Shown piece after piece: positions 9,778 to 20,001 of a stretch of 64,000 nt of DNA. Numbering within the stretch: the stretch's first letter is position 1; every line of letters starts with the position of its first letter. The DNA is from Platanthera guangdongensis. Its lineage: Eukaryota > Streptophyta > Magnoliopsida > Asparagales > Orchidaceae. Position numbers and translations under genes: made by a program. The stretch spans positions 70,153,628 through 70,217,627 of the forward strand of contig CM077164.1 in the NCBI GenBank assembly GCA_039583875.1. Direction: 5' to 3'. The notes beneath the pieces were generated by a model, which searched no databases, was not told where the DNA came from, and saw nothing but the letters and a program-made list of their open reading frames with translations.

Positions 9778-12700
9778 GCAAAAGAAAACAACAACAATTA
9801 GCCAAATCGAATATATAGATGAAGGTTAGCCATTATAATAACCTCTAAATTTTAAAAAGAATGCACCAAGTGCGAAGGTGAACAAGTCTGGGCATAGCCA
9901 GCAAAATTTAGCAAAACTTTGGCATAAACCATAAGAAAACAACTGATCACAATACGGCTCGGAAGAGGGTGGATCATCAACACATGGTATGACTGCGTTG
10001 CAGGCCAGAGAGGGCGACGACATCAAGCGCCCTAAGCCCAACTCTAGATGCTCAACCGTCTCACATTCGGTACTGTGGTCCACAAACATAGCCAAACCGG
10101 GCCAACCAGAACCCAACAGTACATGGAAGGAGAAACTAAGCATACCCCCACTGTGATGATCCATAGAAAGAAGGGGCCTCCCGGTTGGGTGGTATGCTAA
10201 CCATAACCAACACTCATACCCCCAACATAACAATCTCAAAAATTGGCACAACACCTAAGTATTACAACACTAAATCGAAGACCATGACTTACAATCGACC
10301 TATACTAAGCGCAACGCATCCTATGCTCAACGACGTCGAAAAATTTACCCTAAGCGTAAGCCAAAAAAAATTTAAACATCTTATACTCTAAAGGAACTAG
10401 GAACATTATTATAAGATGAAAGTCTTACCATAAGAACTTAAGGAAAAGGAGAGGAAAGGAGCCACTTGCCTTGGCTTTATCAAAGAAAGCCTCCAAATCA
10501 CACCTCGTCGCAGATCGGGACTAAGGGAGATGAGAGAAGCCGAAATCTGGACAAGAGTGGATGAAATAGAAGTTAGGGCCAAAAAACCCTAATGATAAAT
10601 CTCAAGAAATGGGAAAAAAATTACCACGGTGACGTAGATCTCACCGAGAGCTTTTCATATCTATGCTTGAATGAAGATTTCAAGCACCGGAACTCCGTCG
10701 GCGGTGACCAGAAGGTTCACGAAATCTCACGCTCCGCCATCGCCGTCCTCACGTTTCTTCAGTTCTGGTTTGGTTCAGTTAAGAAGAAGAAGTCCTAAAG
10801 GAAGAGTGGGGCCGGTTCTAATTCTAAGTATACATATATATATATATAGGTATTTATAAAAAGTTTTGTCTAAAAACGAACAAATTTCATGTTAACCATT
10901 TTTTGATACGATGCCGTTTTGACCCTCAAAACGGCGCCCGAACACAGATAGTAACAACCTACTCGAGTGGCAACATGAACCACTCGAGTTCCAACATATC
11001 TACTCGAGTGGCAGCACACCTACTCGGGTTCCAGCATGCCTTACTCGAGTAGTAGCGTAATATACTCGAGTAGGAGCTCATTACTAGAGTTCCCATATGT
11101 ATTACTTGAGTAATAGCATGATATACTCGAGTAGCAGCCCATCACTTGAGTTCCATCAGACAAACGACAAATAGGGATTCAAAACGGCTTCAAATTGGAA
11201 AGTGATCAACATGAAAGTTGTATATCTCATCGAGACAAACAAATTTAATGTTAACCAGTTTTTGATACGACGCCGTTTTGGCCCTCAAAACAGCGCCCGA
11301 ACGCAGACAATAACGGCCTACTCGAGTGTCAGCATGAACCACTCGAGTTCCAACATATCTACTCGGGTAGCAGCATACCTACTTGAGTTCCAGCATGCCG
11401 TACTCGAGTAGTAGCATAATATACTCGAGTAGGAGCTCATTACTCGAGTTCCCACATGTATTACTCGAGTAATAGCATGATATACTAGAGTAGCAGCTCA
11501 TCACTCGAGTTCCAGTAGAAAAATGACAAATAGGGGTTCAAAACGACTTCAATTCGAAAGGTGGTCAACATGAAAGTTGTAGATCTCGTCGAGTCGAACA
11601 AATTTTATGTTAACCAGGTTTTGATACGATACAAAAGAAAACAACAACAATTAGCCAAATCAAATATATAGAGGAAGGTTAGCCATTATAATAACCTCTA
11701 AATTTTAAAAAGAATGCACCAAGTGTGAAGGTGAACAAGTCTGGGCATAACCAGCAAAATTTAGCAAAACTGTGGAATAAACCATAAGAAAACAACTGAT
11801 CACAATACGGCTCGGAAGAGGGTGGATCATCAACATGTGGTATGACTGCGTTGCAAGCCGGAGAGGACGACGACCTCAAGTGCCCTAAGCCCAACTCCGG
11901 ATCCTCAACCGTCTCACAGTCGGTACTGTGGTCCACAAACATGGCCAAACCTGGCCAACCAAAAACCAACAGTCCATGAAAGGAGAAACTAAGCATACCC
12001 CCACTGTGATGATCCACAGAAAGAAGGGGCGTCCCGGTTGGGTGGTATGCTAACCACAACCAACACTCATACCCCCTATATAACCATCTCAAAAATTGGC
12101 ACAACACCTTAGTATTACAACACTAAATTAAAGACCACGACTTACAATCGACCTATACTAAGCCCAATGCATCCTACACTCAACGGTGTCGAAAATTTAC
12201 CCTAAACGTAAGCCTAAAAAATTTTAAACATCTTATACTCTAAAGGAACCAGGAACATTAATATAAGATGAAAGTCTTACGATAAGAACTTAAGGAAAAG
12301 GAGAGGAAATGAGCCACTTGCCTTGGCTTTATCAAAGAAAGCCTCCAAATCACACCTCGTCGCAGATCGGGACTAAGGGAGACGAGAGAAGCCGAAATCT
12401 GGACAAGTGTGGATGAAATAGAAGTTAGGGTCAAAAAACCCTAACGAGAAATCTCAAGAAATGGGGAAAAAATTACCACGGTGACGTAGATCTCACCGAG
12501 AGCTTTTCAAATCTATGCTCGAATGAAGATTTCAAGCACCGGAACTCCGTCAGCGGCGACCGGAAGGTTCACGAAATCTCACGCTCTGCCATCGTCGTCC
12601 TCACGTTTCTTCAGTTCTGGTTCGGTTCAGTTAAGAAGAAGAAGAAGAAGTCCTAAAGCCTACTCTAGTGGCAGCATGAACCACTCGAGTTCCAACATAT

Positions 12701-13020
12701 CTACTCGAGTAGCAGCATACCTACTCGAGTTCCAGCATGCCTTACTCGAGTAGTAGCATAATATACTCGAGTAGGAGCTCATTACTCTAGTTCCCACATG
12801 TATTACTCGAGTAATAGCATGATATACTCGAGTAGCAGCTCATCACTCGAGTTCCAGCAGAAAAATGACAAATAGGGGTTCAAAACGGCTTCAAATCGAA
12901 ACGTGGTCAACATAAAAGTTGTAGATCTCGTCGATACAAACAAATTTCAAGTTAACCATGTTTTGATACGACATAGTTTTGTCCCTCAAAATGGCGCCCG
13001 AACACAGATAGTAACGGCCT
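9778..13020. repeat. 1.85-kb tandem duplication inside B 5' LTR
   Basis: The sequence from 9778 reappears from 11632 (both start AAGAAAACAACAACAATTAG) and the two run in parallel through the AAGAAGAAG tract into the CTCGAG arrays, an offset of about 1854 bp. Each copy holds a 142-codon open frame on the minus strand (9826-10254 and 11679-12107) with about 20 amino-acid differences and no stops. I recognise no domain in it. A TA-repeat tract at 10829-10855 occurs only in the first copy. Confidence 0.85.
10955..11631. repeat. CTCGAG array, first copy in B 5' LTR
   Basis: Two units starting near 10955 and 11309, with the same CTCGAG spacing of 19-21 nt as the array at 268. The second unit is cut off at 11631 where the duplicated LTR segment begins. 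Confidence 0.9.
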
Positions 13021-13426
13021 ACTCGAGTGGCAGCATGAACCACTCGAGTTCCAACATATCTACTCGAGTAGCAGCATACCTACTCGAGTTCCAGCATGCC
13101 TTACTCGAGAAGTAGCATAATATACTCGAGTAGGAGCTCATTACTCGAGTTTCCACATGTATTACTCGAGTAATAGCATGATATGCTCGAGTAGCGGCTC
13201 ATCACTCGAGTTCCAGCAGAAAATCAACAAATAGGGGTTAAAAACGGCTTCAAATCGAAAAGTGGTCAACATAAAAGTTGTAGATCTCGTCGAGACGAAC
13301 AAATTTCTTGTTAACAATGTTTTAATACGACACCGTTTTGACCCTCAAAATGGCGTACGAGCAAAATCTAAAATGGGTTATTCGAGTAAAACCATAGCTA
13401 CTCGAGAAGACTCAAAACGGAAGCCC
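12658..13426. repeat. CTCGAG array, second copy in B 5' LTR
   Basis: Two units starting near 12658 and 13018, followed by the spacer phrase and the end sequence CTCAAAACGGAAGCCC shared with the 3' LTR at 3957-3972. Confidence 0.9.
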
Positions 13427-13748
13427 AAACGCGCGTCGAATTAAACGAAACTCGCACCGAAGTCGGACACTGATGCTAAGAATTTAATGGCGAAGTTAAA
13501 ACCACAAAACTTAACTAATCAACTCGAAAACTTTCAGTTTCGACGAAAATCCCAAAAATCTGGTCAATCAGACCAAACAGACGCGAAAATGCACTAACGG
13601 TGCATCGCCGACAACATGACATAAAAAGGGTAACGCCCTGACATTATAAATATGACGATATCAAATCAAATAAAATCATCGAAAAAAAATCGGGGGCGTT
13701 ACACCATATAGGGGTATGACAACTTGGACTTACCTGCAACAAATAAAA

Positions 13749-15946
13749 TTACTTTACCTTAGAACCCCAATGACTATTGGGTTCTAGGTTCAAGTTAGAC
13801 TGAAACTTGTCATACTTACTAGCAACCTTTCTTACAGGTAAGCTGGCATTCATCCTGACACTAGTATTGTGCCAACAATCTAAGGCATAATGCCCAACCT
13901 TGCCACAACACCAACACTCATATCTATTATACCTTCTTTTAGGTACAGTCTTAACAGCATTACTGTCAGCAGGTTTTAACACTGTAGGTACAGTGGACTT
14001 TTTCCTGAGTGCTGGAGCAACACCCTTGTCATTCAGATTACTAGTCTGACACTGACCATGTGTGATATCATGGTCATACCTGTTAGTTGGTTGCTGTACT
14101 TTCCTGAAAGCAATGGGGGGTTTGAAGGCTAGTGGCTGAACTGGGGCTTTGCCTTTTCCTTTAGAATTAGCTGCCCTAGTATTCCCTTTGAAGCCTAATC
14201 CTGTCTTACCCTTTTGGGGAATGAAATCATCAATTAAGGGTAAGACTGACTTTGGCTTATAGAATTTTGCCACAAGTTCCTTCTCTCTTTGTAGTCTGAT
14301 TTCCATACCCTTGATCTGATCATTCTTGAATGTAATTATTCCCATCGGAATAATAGTTATGTTTTTCAGCTTGACAACCTCATTCATCTTCTGATCCAGC
14401 AATTTTTCTGAATCAGATGCAGCTAACTTAAGAGCAGAAGTTTCCTTAGCCTGTTCTTTGTTAAGGATTCTGCTTCTCTTAAGTGCTTGCAGCAGATCAC
14501 CATACTCATCAATAAGTTGATGAACATCCCCTTCAGATTCAGATCCATCCACATCTCTTGATACAGATGCTTCTGATTCTGATCCAGTATAATAATCAGA
14601 AACTGTAATAGGATTTTTACCTTACTGGGACCAGGCTGATCCTGGTACTGATCTTCCTCAGTCAAAGCCATCAGCCCTTTGCAATGATGATCTTAAACCC
14701 CATTTATTGAGTCCAGCAGTTGCAAGAACTCAGTCTCTTCTGAATCCTCTTCAGTTGTAAACAGTCCAATGTATGCTTCAGCTTCAGCTACAGAATCTAA
14801 TGATGAGGAGTCAGACCAGCTTTTCTGCTTCTTTGCAACAAAGGATTTCTCCTTCTTACCATTGTTTTGAGGTTTCTTCTCGTCATCAGATTCTTTTCTT
14901 TTGTCAGGACAATCAACAACTACATGTCCAGGCCTGTTGCAATAATATCAAACAATCTTAGTTGAAGCTAATTTGCTAGGTTTAGTGTCATACCTGTCCT
15001 TTCTAGAGGATTTCTTTTCTGGTAATAGTCATCCTTAAACTGTGAGGAGGATGACTTGGATCTCCACTATTTTTTTTCTTAAGAATCTTTGAAATTGCCT
15101 TGTGAATGCAGCAAAATCGTTTTCAGAATTAGGGCTGTCTGATGTGTGATTATCAGAATTATCTGAAATAACTTCAGCAGCTTTCCTAGGAGGAGATGGA
15201 GACATCCTCCTGTCCTTTCTTATGGCTTCAGTCTTGAAGGCCACTGACTTTTCTCTGTAGTCAACCTTATTGCTTTTCTCCTCCTCCTTTCTGGCCATCA
15301 GCTGCATCTCATATGATAGCAACTTTCCAAATAGGGTAGGAGGAGAAATTTTTGCAAGTCTTGCCACTTCCCTGATGACACATATCTTGGTGTCCTAGTC
15401 CTTAGTTAGTGATCTCAGAAACTTATCATTGACTTCATATGTGCTAAAAACTCTTCCATATGACATCAATTCATTGACTATTCTGAAGAACTTCTTGTAG
15501 CACTCAGTTATGCTGTCTGTTTTAGCCTGTCTAAAACTTTCATACTCCTGATTAAGCATAGACTTTCCGTCCTCTCTCATTTCTTCTGATCCCTACATGT
15601 AGACAATCAAGGTGTCCTACATCTCTTTAGAGGTTTTGTAGTGAATCAAGTTTTGGAAGGTTGAGTCATCTATAACACTAACTATTATGTTTTGTGCTCT
15701 CTTATCCATAATAGCTAAGATGATCTCATCCTTTGTCATTTCAGAATAATCCTTTGGTGTCCTGAGATTTGCATCAAGAACTAAGACTTTCATTGGAATG
15801 AATGACCCTTTAACTGTAATATAGATTCTTGGGTCAGATGCTTCCATAAACAATCTGACTCTTTCTTTCCATATACCAAAAATTTCTTTCCTACAGATTG
15901 GTAATTTCATAGATCCAAACTCCTTCTGATTCTCACTAGAACCCAT
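13749..15946 (-). pseudogene. gag: Element C gag, broken
   Basis: Starts M-G-S-S-E-N at 15946 and contains the copia gag core (FGIWKERVRLFM; later KFLRSLTKD). Several stops and frameshifts split it (near 15617, 15395, 15035 and 14423). There are two zinc knuckles: the first has lost its first Cys codon to TGA (near 14955), the second (CWCCGKVGHYALDC, about 13870-13910) is intact. The frame ends TAA just after G-S-K-V-K at 13749, followed at once by TTTTATTTGTTGCAG|G, a 3' splice-like string. The related copy K has an intact first knuckle. Confidence 0.85.
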
Positions 15947-16012
15947 TCTGCATAATTGATTTCTGTCTTGGAGATCAACTCAGACTGTTAAATTTATTCT
16001 TTGCGTAACCTC

Positions 16013-16024
16013 CCTCTGATACCA
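16013..16024 (-). other. Primer-binding site of element C
   Basis: TGGTATCAGAGG on the minus strand, 2 nt from the LTR end at 16027. It matches the 3' end of plant initiator tRNA-Met at 11 of 12 positions. Confidence 0.88.
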
Positions 16025-16936
16025 CTTGAAAGAATTGGTTCCAAGATGTCCTAAACACGTAGAGGGGGGGGGGGGTGAATAGGTTCAATTCTTTTTACTT
16101 AGGCAGATCAATTATTTGACTGTTAAAACAACTTTTCATCACATCATTCAAACTAACACATCACAGAAAAATTACAAACACAACCAATCATAGATTGCAC
16201 ACAGATTTATAGTGGTTCCCCAAGTGATGGGTACATCCACTTTCCCCCTTCGCCTATCTAGCAGTATACTAGATTCGGCCTAACTTCCTTCTTTCTTCCC
16301 AGATCCTCAAATCTTACAACTCAGAACCCTGAAATGGTTCCTACAAATCAGACTTCAACAAGTCCTACAACTCAGAGTGAATCCACACTCCTACAACTCA
16401 GGCTCACAAGCCTTACCTCAGCCTCTTCCACAGGCCTATAACTCAGAGAAATGTTTCCCCTACCTCAGGCACTCAGCCCTACCTCAGCCTTTATAATATA
16501 GGCTTACAACTCAGAGAGATGACTCTCCTACACTCAAATCTATAACAGATCCTACAGAAAATTCATGATGAAAAGAATTGAAACCTTCAACCAGGTGGAG
16601 AGAGAATGGGTTGAAGGCTTCTTGATCAGCTCTTGATAGAACTGGCTACTTAAGAATCAACCTGTCTTAGCTTCTTCAAAGCTTATTTAATCTGAACAAA
16701 GTATGGTTGATTTTCTTGAAGTTGGAGATGATCTTCAATCAGCTTCCTTCTTCTATTCAGAAATTAATCTGAATTCTTCTGGCAGACTGTTCAGGATCTG
16801 CCCTCTCTGGATGACTTGTCGTTTTCTGGATGAAGACTTCTCTAGCTCCTTCCTTTAATGTTCTCTACTTCTCTTCTCTATTCTCTTCTTTATCTTATCT
16901 CTTATATTCTCTCTCTCAATTATTGATAGAGCATGT

Positions 16937-16945
16937 CTTTATATA
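16937..16945 (-). promoter_or_regulatory. TATA box of C LTR
   Basis: TATATAAAG on the minus strand, preceded by GAAGCC. The same string stands at 37704-37712 in K at the matching place, so it is the likely core promoter. Confidence 0.65.
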
Positions 16946-17114
16946 GGCTTCATCCGTGGTTACCAGCTATTCCGGTTCCTAACGGTCTTCTGACACCTCT
17001 GATAGATATAATAGCATAGTCAGTTATGACAGCTGCCAAGTCTCCAGTTGTGATCCTTGATCCGTCTTTGAACTTTGACTCAGCAGCAAAAGCGTCAAGT
17101 CTATACTTCAGATG

Positions 17115-17525
17115 TGTCGAGATAATACTTCAAATGTGTTGACACATATAGTTCATGTGTCGACACAACTCTGGATGATGTCGACACAGCTCTTCTTTAA
17201 CTCTTTGACACAGCTTTAGTGAAATGTGTCGACACAAGTCCTGTGTGTCGACATAATAACTCCTGGTCTTGACAAAGTTGGTGTCGATAGAATTCTGGTA
17301 TGTGTCAACACAAGTCATGTGTGTCGACACAGTTGTTGTCAACAGAATTCTGGAATGTATTTGACAGATTTTCTGTGTGTCGACACAAGTTCTGGGTGTC
17401 GACACAATCTGGCTTCTGGTGTCGACATAGTTTGTCGACAGATTTTCTGTGTCGACACAAGTTCTGGGTGTCGACACAAACTGGCTTCTGGTGTTGACAC
17501 AGCCTTTCCCATGTGTCGACACTTA
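17115..17525. repeat. GTGTCGACAC array in C LTR
   Basis: About fifteen exact or near-exact copies of the palindrome TGTCGACAC or its one-mismatch forms, spaced irregularly (about 20-45 nt) and separated by CAAGTTCTGG, CTGGCTTCTG and similar spacers. Matching arrays occur in K (37143-37560) and E (30612-30870). Confidence 0.9.
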
Positions 17526-17659
17526 TACTTAGAAACGTTTTTGCATTTCTTTCACCTGCACATGGAAATTCAACACAACATCAAATACACCCTGATGAAT
17601 ATCATTGAGTTAGGTGAGGCTTCTCCAAATCTGGTACACATTTTCCAATGTACCCAACA

Positions 17660-18078
17660 TCCTAACCTCTCTTTGTATGAAAAGACCTATCTTACCACAG
17701 AGGAACAGTGGTATTTGATAGTAATCAAAATCTTAGTCCCAGCCAATACAGAGGATATATAAGTGGCTATACAATGAGAAATTGTTTGTAAGGCTACAAC
17801 AGTAGAGAGATGCTGTGTACTCTACTAAGTTATAAATTCTATTCAGATTTGGGCAAGGAAATGAAAATAGGGGGAGACTATCTAAAGGAAATTGTCTAAG
17901 TTGTGACAGCATTTAATTTATTTTATTTCTCAAAGCACCTTTGTACATCTGCTGAAAAACTTTATAAATCAAGCAGATTATTTTTGCTTTGCATTTTATT
18001 TGTCTTTATGTAAATAGTGTCCTCACCCAAATAGGGGGAGATTGTTGGAACCGTAGTTCTGATTTGGGAAAGGATCAC
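17660..18078 (+). mobile_element. Element E: end of internal region and first 36 nt of 3' LTR
   Basis: Plus-strand copia remnant. A short coding-like stretch ends near 17762, followed by AT-rich sequence and a polypurine tract AAATAGGGGGAGATT (18028-18042). The LTR begins TGTTGGAACC at 18043 and is broken at 18078 by insertion of D. It resumes at 30489. The rest of E lies left of C, outside the window. Confidence 0.75.
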
Positions 18079-18257
18079 TGTTGGATCCCTAGTTTGATTT
18101 GGGCCAGGTTCACTAACTTAGGATCTTGTGACCCACAATGTATAGCCAGGGTCATAGTTGTGTCCTAGAGTCTAGGCAAAGTCCTTAGAGTCAACATCAC
18201 ATGGACCAGCTATCAACAAGACTGCCAGAGACTCAAGACTTAGAAGATTTCAAGACT

Positions 18258-18845
18258 ATGTAAGGTGAGTTCGACGTTCGTCGAACTCAGGTCGATGATA
18301 GTCGTGCTCAGCTCGATGATCTCAGAGTAAATTCTCTAAGCCGAGCTCGACGAACTTGGTACTCAGGTCGACAAAAACTTGGACACTACAACAATACTTC
18401 ATGTTCAGAAAACATCAAGATATTCTAAGTCCTTAGTATCAGACTTTGGTCGACGAACTTAGTTCTCAGCTCGAAGAACTCTATTCTTTGGTCGACGAAT
18501 CTTTGGACTACTACAGTATTCTGTCAAGAATATGTTCTCTAGTCTCAGGTCGACGAACTCCGTTCTCTGCCCGACGAATTCTGGACTCTATTCTTCAACA
18601 CTTTCATTCAGAAATTATTCTAAGTACAAACCGAACTCCAGTCGACGAACACATTTACCAGCTCGACGAACTTCAGACACAGAATAGGCAAAGTTCAGAA
18701 GAGACAGCAGTTCAGTTTCCAGCTCGATGATCATGGAACTCAGCTCGACGAACAGAAGCGTCTGGTCGATGAACACAACATCTCAGCTCGACGAACTGTG
18801 GACTCAGTTCGACGATTTCTGTCAACTGTTCGACGATTCCAGACT
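18258..18845. repeat. TCGACGA/TCGTCGA array in D 5' LTR
   Basis: Roughly twenty copies of TCGACGA or one-base variants, typically as CAGCTCGACGAACT or GGTCGACGAAC, spaced 15-45 nt, with reverse-complement TCGTCGA copies at the left end. Counterparts: 28925-29432 in the 3' LTR and 51765-52312 in F. Confidence 0.9.
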
Positions 18846-19081
18846 GAGTCATTTCCAGCCCTGTCCACATGATTACTGCAATAATTCCTGAGTAATAAAT
18901 GCTCTAACATTCTCTAAATATAACCGTTAGAGGAGCATTGATTAGGATATTCTCGAGGATTATTACTTGCCATTTTTCCACGAGACAGTTGGGGAAATTA
19001 TTCAATGCTGCTTATTCTCTAGGCTGTCAGCATTGAATGAAGAAGGAATTCAAAATTCGAAAGAACAATTTTCCCAGAAAA

Positions 19082-19090
19082 TATAAAAAG
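19082..19090 (+). promoter_or_regulatory. TATA box of D 5' LTR
   Basis: TATAAAAAG, conserved at 29675-29683 (D 3' LTR), 52555-52563 (F) and 31183-31191 (E). It lies downstream of the array and about 800 nt before the LTR end, so R and U5 would be long. Confidence 0.65.
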
Positions 19091-19663
19091 AGATTTTTCT
19101 CTCTTTCCTTGGAGTACAACATATAGATAGAAAGAAAGTTAGATAAATATACATAGAGAAGATTACTGAATCAGACAAGAAAAACTCAACACGTCTGCTC
19201 TCAGTCTGACACAAGATTTCTGATACTGAAGAAGAAGAACAATCATTCAAATATCAAGAGTCTTCATTCTTCAAACACTCCAGGACACTTCACAAGACAA
19301 CAAATCTTCCATCTGTCAAAGAAGTTCCTGAAGATCTTTCTGATCAAGGCTGAAAGCTCGAAGGCCTATCAACCTATGCAAAGCTCCAGTTCTCCTGAAC
19401 TCTTCTACATCTCAGGGGGAGCTTTGACAAACATCACTGAATCCACATAGTCTTCTTATTATGATTGAGAAAAGAAGACTTTCATCACTCTCTCATTCCC
19501 ACCTCTGTAAAGGGTGGTCATCTCCCTTCAAAAGTGATTCCTGGTTACAAGTCACCTGATCAAAAGACTTGAGGATTTGGTTTTTGAGCACCTGATCAAA
19601 AGCTCATTGGTGTCAGACACCTGATCAAAAACCTGATTGGATTCCTACCAGGGTGGTAGAAGA

Positions 19664-19697
19664 GTGGATGTACCCAGGTTGGGGAACCACTATAAAA
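19664..19697 (+). promoter_or_regulatory. Conserved LTR motif before U5 end
   Basis: GTGGATGTACCC, then GTTGGGGAACCACTATAAA. The same block occurs in E (about 31674), F (53132), K (38371) and C (minus, 16208-16245), though much of the rest of these LTRs differs. I recall similar blocks in SIRE-type LTRs of other plants. Its role is unknown to me. Confidence 0.6.
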
Positions 19698-19895
19698 TTT
19701 CTTGTGTCGTCTGGTTGCCCCTTTTCTTTTTGTTCTTGCTGTGCTTGTGTTTTTAGGACTGCTGTGTGCTTATTTATTTTGTTTTAATTAAGCACCTTTT
19801 AATTACAGCAGAAGCTGTAATAGTTTTATAAAGACCTATAAATACTCGATTCACCACCATCTAGAGTATATTAGATCTAACACATCACTTTCAAT

Positions 19896-19907
19896 TGGTA
19901 TCAGAGC
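19896..19907 (+). other. Primer-binding site of element D
   Basis: TGGTATCAGAGC, a perfect 12-nt complement to the 3' end of plant initiator tRNA-Met, 2 nt after the LTR end. Confidence 0.92.
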
Positions 19908-20001
19908 AGGTTCCTTTGGTTGTTCAAGCTAAACCTTGAACCAAAGATCCTTTGTTAAATCTAAACATTATTTCATTTTCATTTAGATTATAAACACAGC
20001 C

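Larger units (their letters stand above)
1..13703 (-). mobile_element. Element B: Tekay-like Ty3/gypsy retrotransposon, nested and degraded
   Basis: Minus-strand element read from high to low coordinates: 5' LTR (8972-13703), leader, gag with three zinc knuckles, protease, reverse transcriptase, RNase H and integrase, then a 3' LTR that runs off the left edge. The LTR begins TGTAACGCCCCC and ends GGGTTGTGACA in element sense. Gag and pol closely resemble element G at the right end of the window, so the two are one family in opposite orientation. The order protease-RT-RNase H-integrase is Ty3/gypsy; the Tekay assignment rests on remembered RT motifs. The last part of integrase and the first 277 nt of the 3' LTR are missing. 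It interrupts the gag-pol region of element C at 13703/13704. Confidence 0.85.
8972..13703 (-). repeat. 5' LTR of element B (4.7 kb)
   Basis: In element sense it begins TGTAACGCCCCC at 13703 and ends GCGGGTTGTGACA at 8972. Its last ~100 nt match the end of the G LTR, including CAGTTATCCCCTGC. It is 1.65 kb longer than the G LTR because it carries a large internal duplication and two CTCGAG arrays. It drives transcription of the element. Confidence 0.88.
13704..17659 (-). mobile_element. Element C: Ty1/copia (SIRE/Maximus-like), 5' part only
   Basis: Minus-strand 5' LTR (16027-17659), primer-binding site and gag. The rest is displaced beyond the left edge by insertion of B at 13703/13704. Same family as K (37007-40904): LTR starts, TATA region, array type and gag all match. 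Outside the LTR start, the right flank at 17660 belongs to element E. Confidence 0.82.
16027..17659 (-). repeat. 5' LTR of element C
   Basis: 1633 bp, in element sense starting TGTTGGGTACATTGG and ending CCAATTCTTTCA. It contains a GTGTCGACAC array near its start (17115-17525), a TATA box (16937-16945), many CTACAACTCAG-type short repeats, a motif GGGGAACCACTATAAA at about 16208-16223 shared with D, E, F and K, and a long homopolymer C run (G on plus, from about 16067) before its end. Matches the K LTR throughout. Confidence 0.88.
18079..19893 (+). repeat. 5' LTR of element D
   Basis: 1815 bp, starts TGTTGGATCCCTAG and ends ACATCACTTTCA. The U3 part holds a TCGACGA array (18258-18845) and the TATA box is at 19082. 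It is about 70 bp longer than the 3' LTR, chiefly because the 3' LTR lacks array modules equivalent to about 18724-18790. Confidence 0.93.

Noticed and set aside
16067..16078. Long G run at the end of the C LTR as a quadruplex regulatory element
   Set aside because: A shorter C run occurs at the same place in K, D and F. A single homopolymer run is better explained by slippage.
17130..17762. Open frames across the GTGTCGACAC array
   Set aside because: The periodic repeat lacks stops in some frames and gives open frames on both strands. The product is a translated repeat, not a gene.
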